Below are positions 1 through 64,000 of a stretch of 64,000 bases of DNA, piece by piece. The position numbers were made by a program, and so were the translations under genes. Under the pieces are notes generated by a model. That model searched no databases and was not told the origin of the DNA. It saw only the letters and a list, made by a program, of their open reading frames with translations. Source of the DNA: Erpobdella octoculata (lineage: Eukaryota > Annelida > Clitellata > Hirudinida > Erpobdellidae); assembly GCA_963978895.1 (NCBI GenBank), contig OZ022245.1, positions 4,090,509-4,154,508 on the forward strand, in the 5' to 3' direction. The first letter of the stretch is position 1; the number at the start of each line of letters is the position of its first letter.

Positions 1-194
1 ACTAACCAATAAAAAATATGTAATATAATATACTATGAAATCTTATTTTGATAAAACATTTAACCAATCAAAACAAATATCTCAATAACCTTTAAAAAAC
101 TAATTAAGAAATCCAAGATTCTGATTTTGCTAAATAATCTCACCTAATTATAATAATTTATTCAACAAACACACCTGTATAAATAAACATTCAC

Positions 195-44987
<44,793 letters not shown>

Positions 44988-45240
44988 TGTAAAGTTTAAA
45001 ACACTAAACTAGACACTAAGCTGCAATAAAGTTGGAAACAAAGAATAGCGAAGCCATGGCAACGGTTTTGCAAGCTGTTCACATATAAACGTGTTAAAAT
45101 AACACTCCGGTCTTTTAATTGTACAATTGTAGTAACATAATTACATCAACAGTAGTAGCAATATTTAATTTTTTAAAAATTAAAGCAAAGTAATGAAAAA
45201 AAGAACTTGTTACTCGATCACTGACTATTTTACACTCTTT
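44988..45240 (-). promoter_or_regulatory. HYDIN: HYDIN promoter region with candidate RFX X-box
   Basis: Read on the minus strand, 45063-45050 is GTTGCCATGGCTTC. The first half-site GTTGCC and the AT spacer fit the RFX X-box consensus (GTNRCC, short spacer, RGYAAC); the second half-site matches at 4 of 6 positions. It lies about 63-76 bp upstream of the HYDIN start codon, the usual place for X-boxes of ciliary genes. No TATA box was seen. Function is inferred from position and motif only. Confidence 0.6.
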
Positions 45241-45710
45241 TATTTAACTTATTAATTATATAATATACGACCTACCTGTTTGTCAGTGTCTGTGATTGTA
45301 TACTTTCACTCATGCCGTTTTCAGATTGAGCTGACACTTTCATCGTTAACATAGATTCGGGCTCAGCACAGTGGCGTAGCTTCAGATTCAGGGCCCCCCC
45401 ACAAAAATTATCATTGGGGCCTTTCTCCTTTCCATCACTTACAACGGCGGTTTGTCTTTTGTCCGGGCATTACTGCATTTTTTTGCAATTATTTATGCAT
45501 CTGCTATTTCGTGCATTTCAGCACATTTACAGTGCTATTTTTTAAAAATTGTTTATGCATCTGCTAGTTCGTGCATTTTAGCACACGTACAGTGCTAATG
45601 ATCATTTACACATTTGGTAGGCTACAAATTAAGGCTGACAGTTTGGCAGAATGCGCTTTCTATATACCTATAAGCAGTCTAAGTTAGAGGGAATATGATT
45701 GAGGTTTACA
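45241..45710. other. Intergenic, HYDIN upstream
   Basis: No gene. Position 45370 starts CAGTGGCGTAGCTTCAGATT followed by a C-run, which resembles hAT-type termini in many animals, but I found no matching second end. A short ~60-bp direct repeat 'tttatgcatctgcta' occurs at 45489 and 45551. Confidence 0.4.
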
Positions 45711-46172
45711 AAATGTTATAAAAGTGAGACGGTTTCATGCAATCACATATAATTATCTCAAATTTAGACAAAATATTTTTACAAAATTGTATTTAGGTTA
45801 CAATCTCTGTTTTTCTCTGTACCCAAATCTTGCAAGTAAAATTTAACCAGCTTTTTGACTAGCCAGGTAGCTGAAACTTTCAGCATAGCTTTAGGATGAC
45901 AATACATGATTCAATTGAAAAAGAAAACTTAATTTGAACTTCTTTTGTATTTCTAAATCGAGTGTATTTTAAATAAAAGTTTGTGTTAAAAAACTCGTTT
46001 TTTCCTTTACTTGTTTCCAAATAAAGTAATACAATACTGCGTTGTTAGCGGAAATACATGTGTTTGGAAATTTTCAAGTTAATTGGACATGTATTGTAAA
46101 AGTGGTCAAAAAATCAAATACATAACAGCAATAACAGGGATCCGTCTCACTTTTTTTGGCCCACCCTGTATA
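45711..46172. mobile_element. mariner-like non-autonomous element
   Basis: The right end is CCGTCTCAC...TTGGCCCACCCTG before TA. The left end has the matching AAAAGTGAGACGG, but its outermost bases (CAAAATG) are diverged from CAGGGTGGGCC. No coding region. Family assignment is from the terminal CAGGGTGGGCC motif. Confidence 0.5.
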
Positions 46173-46338
46173 TCCATAACGCATTGCTTTTAGAAATAAA
46201 TGATGTTATTGATAGATTTGCAGCCATAACCATACGGAGCCAAATTTAACGCCCCTCCTTCACAAAGAAATAATAATAAGGGGAAAAGTTTAAAAGAGAA
46301 AGAGAGAAAAGAAATAAAAGAGAATAACCTCTAAAAAC

Positions 46339-48225
46339 CAGTGTTATTTCCATTCACTAAATAATTTCCATTCCAATTCTAATTCCATTATTTTTTTTCA
46401 AATAATTTTCATTCCAATTCTAATTCCATTATTTTTTTACAAATAATTTCCATTCCAATTCTAATTCCATTATTTTTTTCAAAATAATTTCCATTCCAAT
46501 TCTAATTCCATTATTTTTTTTCAAATAATTCCTATTTCAATTCTAATTCCATTTTAATTTCAATAATTTCCATTCAATTCTAATTACCATTGCTAAAATG
46601 ATTTCTATTTCTATTCTATTTCCATTATCATTTCAAAAATTATTTTCTAATTCCATTATTAAAAATAACAGTCACTATATTCGTTCCTTTAAAAAAAAAC
46701 CTTTAGAGATAATAATACATAGTAACAACAACAAGCTTATCAAACATTTATTGTTATAACTAAACCAAACATTCAAAAATAACCAGAGCAAAATGCAAAT
46801 AATTAATCGGTCAAAATGAATTAAGTTTCAGAAAGGCTCTCATCTCTAAGGACTGTTGCATTATGTTGCGTCACCCTGCAGTCAAGATGCCACAAAGAGA
46901 AAACATCCGCTCCACGTATGCTTGAGAAGCTGGAGCTGACAATAAATCTTGGGCTAGCTCATACAGTTTGCTGTAATGTGATGTTTTTTGCTTCCAAACA
47001 TCCAGTGCATCATTACGCTCATCTTCTACAATATCAGCTATGTAGTTGTTCAGCTGATAATGCACGGCATCTTTTTCACTTATACTGCTAATGCCAGCAC
47101 AAGTTCTAAGTCGATTAGACTGAATTTTATTGTTTAAAAATTTAAACTTTTTTAATGATGTTGGAGTTAACACCATAGGGGATGCAGATGCAGAATCCGA
47201 CACATAAACTTCCTGCACTGAACTTTCCTCGTTTTCACAAACGGTGATTATGTAAGCTTTAGCAGCACGCAGCAGCTCTACATATTCAGGGGACATAATT
47301 GCTTGTGCCATCGTCGGATCAAGCAGACATGCGGCCGCTGGAATTGGATTAAAGTTTTCCGTATTCGGGTCTAGAAGTGTGGCGAACCGGTAACGGAGAT
47401 CATCCAGCATTTTTGATGTTAGTGCTTTTGCAGATGTGTGCTGCTGCAGATGACATCATACGACGCTGTAAACATTCCCCAATAGTTTGCAACTTTACTG
47501 CATTTGAACTGTCTCGTTTTACAGCTTGACTTTTCACAACATTTCTTTCTTTTTCTTTGCTCATGCAGTTAGCATATGCTTGTTTGTGAAAACGCTTCAA
47601 ATGGGCGGCGAAGTTGCTAGTGTTCTTGCCAGTAATTTGTGTTCCGCAGGCCACTTTTGTAGTTTCATCCGTCACCTGACAAGTTTATTTGTCTGAATCT
47701 TCGTCATACGAAAAGAATTTCCAGAATACACTATCTCTTTTTCTACCACTTTAAGATTTTGATAAACTCATTGTAATTTTAAAGTCACAAAAATGAATAT
47801 GAGCACACAACACACGACACAATATTTAGACCAACTAAGAGAAAAACAGTTCATTGAAAAGGGGACTTTTATTTATATATCATGGGAACGGGGCAATTTC
47901 GTAGATCCTTTATTCTACTTTCATTTTAAATTTAAAAATAATTCCTACTTCTCATTTTAATTCCATTTTATTTTAAAAAATAATTCCTACTTCCCATTCT
48001 AATTCCATTTTTATTAAAGAAATAATTTCTAATTCTCATTCTAATTCCATTTTGGATTGAAAAATAATTTCTACTTCTAATTCTAATTCCATTTTTATCA
48101 CGTGATTTCCATTCCTATTTCTAATTCCATTCCAAATTTAATTCCTATTTCTAATTTCCATTCTCAAGAAAAAAAAATTCCTATTTCAATTCCTAATTCA
48201 ATTACCATTAATGGAAATAACACTG
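46339..48225 (-). mobile_element. hAT DNA transposon, internally deleted, with 8-bp target duplications
   Basis: The element is bounded by inverted repeats CAGTGTTATTTCCATT (46339 onward; reverse complement ending at 48225) and by perfect 8-bp direct repeats CTAAAAAC at 46331-46338 and 48226-48233, the size expected for hAT. Both subterminal regions (46345-46680 and 47930-48200) consist of degenerate repeats of an ~40-bp unit rich in 'aattctaattccatt'. The interior carries transposase remnants on the minus strand. Confidence 0.93.
46805..47760 (-). pseudogene. hAT transposase remnant (BED finger + C-terminal dimerisation domain)
   Basis: Minus-strand reading gives FFSYDEDSDK, a stop, then a BED-type segment (ACGTQITGKNTSNFAAHLKR, FHKQ) to about 47400. 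It is followed directly by the C-terminal region (RFATLLDPNTENFN ... YELAQDLLSAPASQAYVERM, FSLCGILTAG). The catalytic core between the two is missing, about 300 residues by comparison with the family. A TGA replaces the expected Arg codon after GILTAG; the frame then continues with RNIMQQSLEMRAFLKLNSF. The protein is non-functional; the copy could be moved only by another hAT. Confidence 0.85.
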
Positions 48226-48233
48226 CTAAAAAC

Positions 48234-48883
48234 ACAAGACAACGCAGGTTAACCATGCAAGTGTGATATCTCTATAGGATAATCGGGCTTGATCCAGAAA
48301 ACTATTAAATTAATAGTATTAAGTATTTCAGAATATAATAATATTAAATTATCGTTTATCACTTTCTCATAAAATGTTTTATAATTTTGAACTCCAAGTT
48401 AGTTTATTTCTGCTTTTAAAGTTTTAAAACCTCATTGCGTGATCGTATGTCTTTCATGAATTTGTTGAGACATTCTTCATTATAATATTTAAAATATTTT
48501 ATAAAATAAGAATGTGCAAAAAATTTGATCTGTTCCTAATATTTTTTAAATAGGTAATAAAGTTTTTATTGTTTGGATTATGTACGTATTTTCCATAGAA
48601 CTTGTACCTATATATGTCGAAGTGGAAATTCCATGGTTTTTCACGTTGCTTAGATACATATAGGGTTAAGGCTGAGTTGGTATATTTCGGTTTAAATATG
48701 AGCAGAAGTTTCCCAACAATTTCAACATGTACGAAATCTAAATTTACATTTTCAGGTTATTATAAAAGTTTTAAATAAGCACTGCTTTATATTGAAAACT
48801 GACAAAATAAACAACAGGAAGTAAGAGCTTGTTTGCTAAAAGAGACGTTGACGTTGAAAAAACAGGTATGAGATATAGATTAC
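48234..48883. other. Intergenic between hAT element and IAP gene
   Basis: About 650 bp without coding signal. 48860-48870 (AAAACAG followed by GTATGAG) could be a 5' UTR splice donor of the IAP gene, but the chosen ATG follows it. Confidence 0.4.
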
Positions 48884-49590
48884 ATGGAGGATTACCACAC
48901 AAGTGTCTGCAGCTCCAAACTCTATGATTCTAGTCCTGACCTTTCCTCACTCGACAAAAGAAAAGAGACGTTCATCCTTGCTCCAAAGTATATGTACCTA
49001 GCGAGAGGCGGGCTTGCAAATAATGGGTTTTATTTTTCTTGGAAAGATAGATGTCTAAAGTGTTACTTATGCTGTATAACTTTGCCTAGTTTTGACGAGG
49101 ACGATCTTGATAGATTAAATACGCTTCACTTTGAAAAGTGCAGATTTTGCTATAGAACAGAATTAGACAACAGCGATGAACTCGATGGTAGTTTTGATGA
49201 AATTGACGGTAAAGAAAAACCTGCAGTTGGAATAGAAAATTTTCGAGAAAACTATGACATTGGTGCAAACGATGTTCCAGTATCTGCTGCTTCTCGACCA
49301 AAAACTAGTGGTTATTATTATCTATGTGTTTTATTTGTATTTATAATATTTGAATAAATAAAGTGTGTTGATTAAAGGAAGAATTTTTTCCAGAAATCCA
49401 AGAGCTCGAAAAAGAGTGCGAGAACCTAAAAAAGTTTTGGAACTGTAGGAGATGTGGTGAAGAGATCGTACAGACTCTTTTTCTCCCGTGTCGTCATTTG
49501 GTTGCCTGTGAAAAGTGTGCTGATGTTCTAGAACATTGCATTTATTGCTCTGATAAGATCATGGGTACTGTCAGAACTTTTATAACGTAA
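48884..49590 (+). CDS. Small inhibitor-of-apoptosis protein: one BIR + RING
   Basis: Two exons, about 48884-49310 and 49394-49590, give about 207 residues. Exon 1 encodes a divergent BIR domain (ETFILAPKY..., GLANNGFYFSWKDRC, zinc ligands C-x2-C, then H-x6-C in NTLHFEKCRFC). Exon 2 begins after a ttttttccag acceptor and encodes EIQELEKECENL followed by a C-terminal RING (CRRCGEE, FLPCRHLVACEKC, CIYC, GTVRTFIT), the typical IAP ending. IAPs bind caspases or other partners through BIR and act as E3 ubiquitin ligases through RING. The donor could be 49307 or 49310; both keep the frame. Single-BIR RING IAPs are expanded in many invertebrates. The gene sits between a hAT element and a foldback element; no intact promoter motif was recognised. 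Confidence 0.85.
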
Positions 49591-49820
49591 AAACCGAAAA
49601 ATTGTGGCTGTATTCCTTATACCTAATATGGAATGGTTTTCGAGATTCTTGACGACCCACAAGGGTGCAATATTAATTAATAGCTTGTTTAGCCATTACT
49701 AACCATAAATATTTTTAAATACAAAAAAACCTAATTTGTTATGATGAATATTTTTAAGCTAGACTAACCACAATATAAAATTTAACGAAACTGGTGACAA
49801 GTGCGTTTATCTGATTAAAT

Positions 49821-51484
49821 GGTATCCTATCAAAAGAGCGAAAACAAAAGGGCGAAACTAAAAAAGGCGAATGTTAAAAAGATCGCACGATAATAAGAGC
49901 GAAAATGAAAAGGGCGAAACTAAAAAGAGCGCACAATAAAAACGGCGAACGTCAAAAAAGCGAAAACATGAGATATTATAATTTATAATTTTACCCACAC
50001 ACTAGCAGCACAAACCAACTTTCTTTCTTCTGCTATTTCGCTTTCTCTCTCTTCTCTCTCTTTTTCTCGTTTTCTCTCTCCCTAGTGAAACGCATGGTAC
50101 TTTATTTTTTGTTTCTCTCTCTTTTGTTTCTCTCACTCTCTATCTCGCTCGCTCTTTGTCCTTAGTAAAATGCATGTTTCTTTTTTTCTCATTCTTTCTT
50201 TTTAATGTTTCTCTGGTTATAACTCTTTATCTATTGTCTTTTTTTTGTCTCTCTTTTCCTTTCTTTTTTATATTTGTGTTTCTCTTCTCTCCCTTTTCCT
50301 AAATAATGATGATATTGTGGCGCGGGTGTTATAAATGTTTAGTGAATATTATAACAGTTAATCGTCTCCTTCTCCTTCTCTTTTTCTTTTTTTTTTTCTT
50401 TCTTTCTTTCTTTCCCTTTCTCTTTCTCTCTCATAGCTTCCCATGAAGATTCACTTATGTGAATGTTGCGAACACATTAAAAACACATTAGTGCCAGATT
50501 CCAATGTCACGGTCAAGAAACTTCCTACTTAATTATAGTTCAAACTTGAATTTATAGATAAGTATATTTGGTACCAAATTGGTTATAGGAAAATTTGCTC
50601 ATGTAAAAGCCTATTTAACTCTACAGTTTCTGTACAAAAAGTGATGCACAAATTATACCCAGCAGTGGAGAGTTATAAACCAAGAAAAATAATATTATAA
50701 ATTACATTGTTAAATTAAACTTTAATTATACAATAATGGGTTGAAATAACTTTGAACATTTTAACTAGGAACAATTTGATCGCGGACATTTTACATAGCG
50801 CTAAAAATTGAAAAAAGAAACGCAAATAAAATACATGTTTTATCACTGTTCTGTTAATCATGGAACTGAGAGAATGATAGAAAAAACTTTATTTGTTTGT
50901 GTGCGTGCCTGAATGAAAAAGAGGGTAAAAGAAAGGCTTAATTCGTGCGCGCGTGCGTGTGTGCTAGTGTGATAGAAAGAGAACCCGGTAATGGCGAGTA
51001 TCTCAAATGGCTAAATCTAAAATTACTAACGGGGTTGCTCGGAGTTTTTAGAGGTTTTCCGATCATTTTTCTCTCACCTATTCCCTTCCTCTGTTTCCTT
51101 TCCTTTCCTATTTGTTTTCCAGTTTTCGCACACACGGCCGCTGAATGTCCCGCTGCCACTCGCTCTCCCGTTCCCGCTCACACTCTCACTCGCTTGCACA
51201 ATCCCACTCGCTCTTCCGCTCCCGCCTCATTTTTTTTTACTAATTTTTTTTGCCCATAAAACTTTAAATAGATTTCTTAAAAATTGCTTGAAACATAGAT
51301 AATACAAACTTATTTTCGCCTTTTCGATGTTCGCTTTTTTTATTTTTCGCCTTTTTTAGTTTCGCCCTTTTCATTTTCGCTCTTATTATCGTGCGCTCTT
51401 TTTAGCATTCGCCTTTTTTAGTTTCGCTCTTTTGTGTTCGCCCTTTTGTTTTCGCCCTTATGTTTTCGCCCTTTTGATAGTAAA
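49821..51484. mobile_element. Foldback element 2: different unit, same architecture, 10-bp TSD
   Basis: Direct repeats CTGATTAAAT at 49811-49820 and 51485-51494 flank a 1,664-bp element. The inverted ends (49825-49975 and 51310-51480) are built from degenerate 11-13 bp units of type AAAAGGGCGAAAC. The left end starts GGTATCCTATCAAAAG. The interior has pyrimidine-rich simple sequence (50030-50440) and a nested Helitron-like copy (51026-51310). No transposase. It shares architecture and duplication length with the foldback element in the 7-8 kb region but not sequence. Confidence 0.82.
51026..51310 (-). mobile_element. Helitron-like element, copy 3, nested in foldback element 2
   Basis: On the minus strand it ends CCCCGTTAG before T, preceded by the shared CCTCTAAAAAC motif. 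It carries the GAGCGGGAAC minisatellite (51140-51230) and the GCCCATAAAAC / AATAGATTT segment of the 5' body (51250-51275). The first ~60 bp of the 5' end are missing or too diverged to see. Confidence 0.65.
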
Positions 51485-51693
51485 CTGATTAAATCACCTT
51501 ACCTGCGATTTACAAAAAAACAGCTTACATCGAGTTCAACGGTGTTTGACTGTTTGAGGAATTTGCATTACCGCGGCATATTTTAATATAAAACCCATGG
51601 ACATTATGGGCTTAATATTAGGCGAGCTTTCATTATCCAGAGTTCCCTCTCTAGAAGAACGTTATATTTAAAAATTCGTGTCTTTTTATGAGA

Positions 51694-52035
51694 CTAGAGG
51701 ACTTAAATTACACGATGTTTTAGAGGTTTTATTATCTCTCCCTTTTCCTTCCCTGCTTCTGCTTGCTTTCCCGCACGCTCTTCCGTTCCTGTTCCCGCTC
51801 GCTCTCCCGCTCCAGTTCCAGCTCGCTTTTCCGTTTCCGCTTACTCTCCCGCTCTCACTCGCTCTCCAAATCTCGCTCGCACTTTCGCTTCCAATCGTTT
51901 TCCCGCTTGCTTTTCCGTTCCCGCTCATTTTCTTTCTTCCTCTCCCTCCTAACTTATTCGATGCAAATCCAAACCGCTGTACAAATTTTAACGAAATTTG
52001 GCATAGAGGTAGATCTCAAAGAGGAAAAATAGCGT
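51694..52035 (-). mobile_element. Helitron-like element, copy 4
   Basis: Minus-strand 3' end AAGTCCTCTAG at 51694, after the shared AAAACCTCTAAAAC motif, with the GAGCGGGAAC minisatellite from 51735 to 51930. The 5' part differs from the other copies and includes 'gccaaatttcgttaaaat' and 'cagcggttt' words (51975-52010). The 5' end was not located. Confidence 0.6.
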
Positions 52036-52161
52036 ATTTTTTAATAAATAAAATTGTTGTATTTTTTATGACTGAAAAAATTTCCAGGCCAAAAGTACCT
52101 TAAGTACCTAATGTACCATGGATATTTTGATATATCAAGATATCCAGGCTATGTACGAACA

Positions 52162-52596
52162 TCAAAGGTTATTGGTTATTGCATAACAAAATTCAAATTT
52201 TATTTACGTAACAAAGTTTGAAGGTTCAAGCAGCTTTTAGCAAATCTATTTTACGTTTTATGGGCAACAAGAAGTTATGAGGGAGATGAAGAAAGAAAAG
52301 GAGCGGGAACGGGAAAACGAACGGAAGCGGAAGAGCGAACAAGTTTGGGAAAATGAGTGGGAGCGGGAAAGCCGAGCGTGAACGGAAAAGCGAGCGGGAA
52401 CGGGAAACGAGCGAGAACGCAAGAGTGAGCGGGAGCGTGAGAACGAGCGGGAACGAGAGTGAAAGAGCTAGCGATAGCGTAAGAGCAAGCAGAAAACGAA
52501 GAAGAAGCGGGAGAGCAAGCGGGGATGGAAACGAGAGCGAGAAAAACGATGGAAAAACCTCTAAAAACCCCGGGTTATGCCGGGTAATCCCGCTAG
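52162..52596 (+). mobile_element. Helitron-like element, copy 2 (best-preserved ends)
   Basis: Starts TCAAAGGTTATTGG after an A, ends CCCGCTAG before a T. About 12 bp before the end is a CCCGGG..CCGGG palindrome, the usual Helitron 3' hairpin. The central 240 bp are GAGCGGGAACGG-type ~12-bp repeats. It is 435 bp, non-autonomous. Confidence 0.85.
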
Positions 52597-53389
52597 TAAT
52601 TATATAATAACAAAGTGGTAAAATCATTTACGACATATGAAGATGTTAGATAATTAGTTTTATTTATAGCGCAATTGATATTAAGGTCAACTTTTGTCCT
52701 CCTTCGTGCTTCAGGTGGATTTCGTGTAATCATTATAAATATAAAAAGGGCGCGGCGCCTTCTAACTCCGCAGTAAATAGTCTAATAATCAATACTACCA
52801 CTGCGGTTAGTGTCATCGTTTAGTTATCATCTGTTCTGAAAGGTCACTATCATCTTGGATTAAAATTAACTTTAGCTTGAGCAGGACTGCTCCCTTTCCA
52901 ATAGCCAATGCCAATAGCGGCTATTGAATAGCCTGAATAGTAGTGAATAGTCAATAGTCCATAGTGCTCAATACAGTAGCGATAGCCTCGATAGTCCCAA
53001 ATAGCCATAGTGACTATGCGGCACTGCGGCATAGTGAGGCATAGTCATAGCCCGGGTCCTGGCCTAGGCCCTAAGCAGCTCTTATGACTTTAGACTCTTA
53101 ATAAACCTGTCCTAGAGATAACCTTTTATTATTCCTTATTATTTTACAGCTGTAACACCTTATATCAACCATTACACTATCTCACTAACTACTACACCTA
53201 CACTGAGAATGGTTTTGTCAACTGTCAACTGATATTGAAATTTTTACTCTACAGTTACATTCAAGAATACTAGTAGATTCACTTATACATGTGATTATAC
53301 AAAAGCTGTTACAACTAGTCAGACTTCTTTTTTAAATATAACATCAAAATTTGTTTAAAAAATAATACTTTATAGAATAGACTACAGTG
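52597..53389 (+). promoter_or_regulatory. Region upstream of OPLAH; possible TATA element or solo LTR
   Basis: There is no coding gene here. At 52734-52748 there is a TATAAAT/ATAAAAAG stretch followed by a GC-rich block, and an AATAAA at 53100-53105. Between them, 52870-53040 is a cryptically simple TAG-rich tract (repeated AATAGCC/CAATAG words). A TATA box followed about 360 bp later by AATAAA could be a solo LTR or the OPLAH promoter; I found no target duplication and cannot decide. Confidence 0.3.

Positions 53390-64000
<10,611 letters not shown>

Noticed and set aside
45370..45410. Second hAT element starting CAGTGGCGTAGC
   Set aside because: No matching inverted end or 8-bp duplication was found nearby; at most a fragment.

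Overview
This is a window of AT-rich animal nuclear DNA with spliced genes, GT-AG introns, microsatellites and many non-autonomous transposons. The mix (a HYDIN gene for motile cilia, a single-BIR RING IAP, a tRNA-derived SINE, Helitron-like and foldback elements) suits an invertebrate, perhaps a spiralian such as a mollusc, annelid or bryozoan. I cannot fix the phylum from sequence alone.

The left 45 kb is one minus-strand gene, HYDIN, a giant ASH/MSP-domain protein of the ciliary central pair. I rebuilt 69 consecutive exons from the start codon at 44987 down to 195. Splice phases agree at every junction and give about 3,706 residues; the C-terminal part lies beyond the left edge. An RFX-type X-box sits about 65 bp upstream of the start codon. 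HYDIN introns have collected a piggyBac relic with TTAA duplications, a pogo/mariner-type MITE, a LINE fragment, a SINE, Helitron-like elements, a foldback element with a 9-bp target duplication, and several satellites.

The 9.6-kb HYDIN intron 46 (12200-21832) contains an opposite-strand array of an intronless gene: two nearly identical 729/731-codon BTB-zinc-finger ORFs, a frameshifted 3' copy upstream, a decayed relic downstream, and four copies of a compact CCAAT x4 + TATA promoter. Each ORF holds three 148-residue acidic repeats. This array is the least familiar gene system in the window.

Between 45 and 53.4 kb lie a mariner-like element, an internally deleted hAT element with perfect 8-bp target duplications, a two-exon single-BIR/RING IAP gene on the plus strand, a second foldback element with 10-bp target duplications, and a cluster of Helitron-like elements.

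From 53390 to the right edge runs the plus-strand gene OPLAH (ATP-dependent 5-oxoprolinase of the glutathione/gamma-glutamyl cycle). I rebuilt 25 exons, about 905 residues; the end of the hydantoinase-B half is off the window. HYDIN, OPLAH and IAP have no evident functional link; they are neighbours only.
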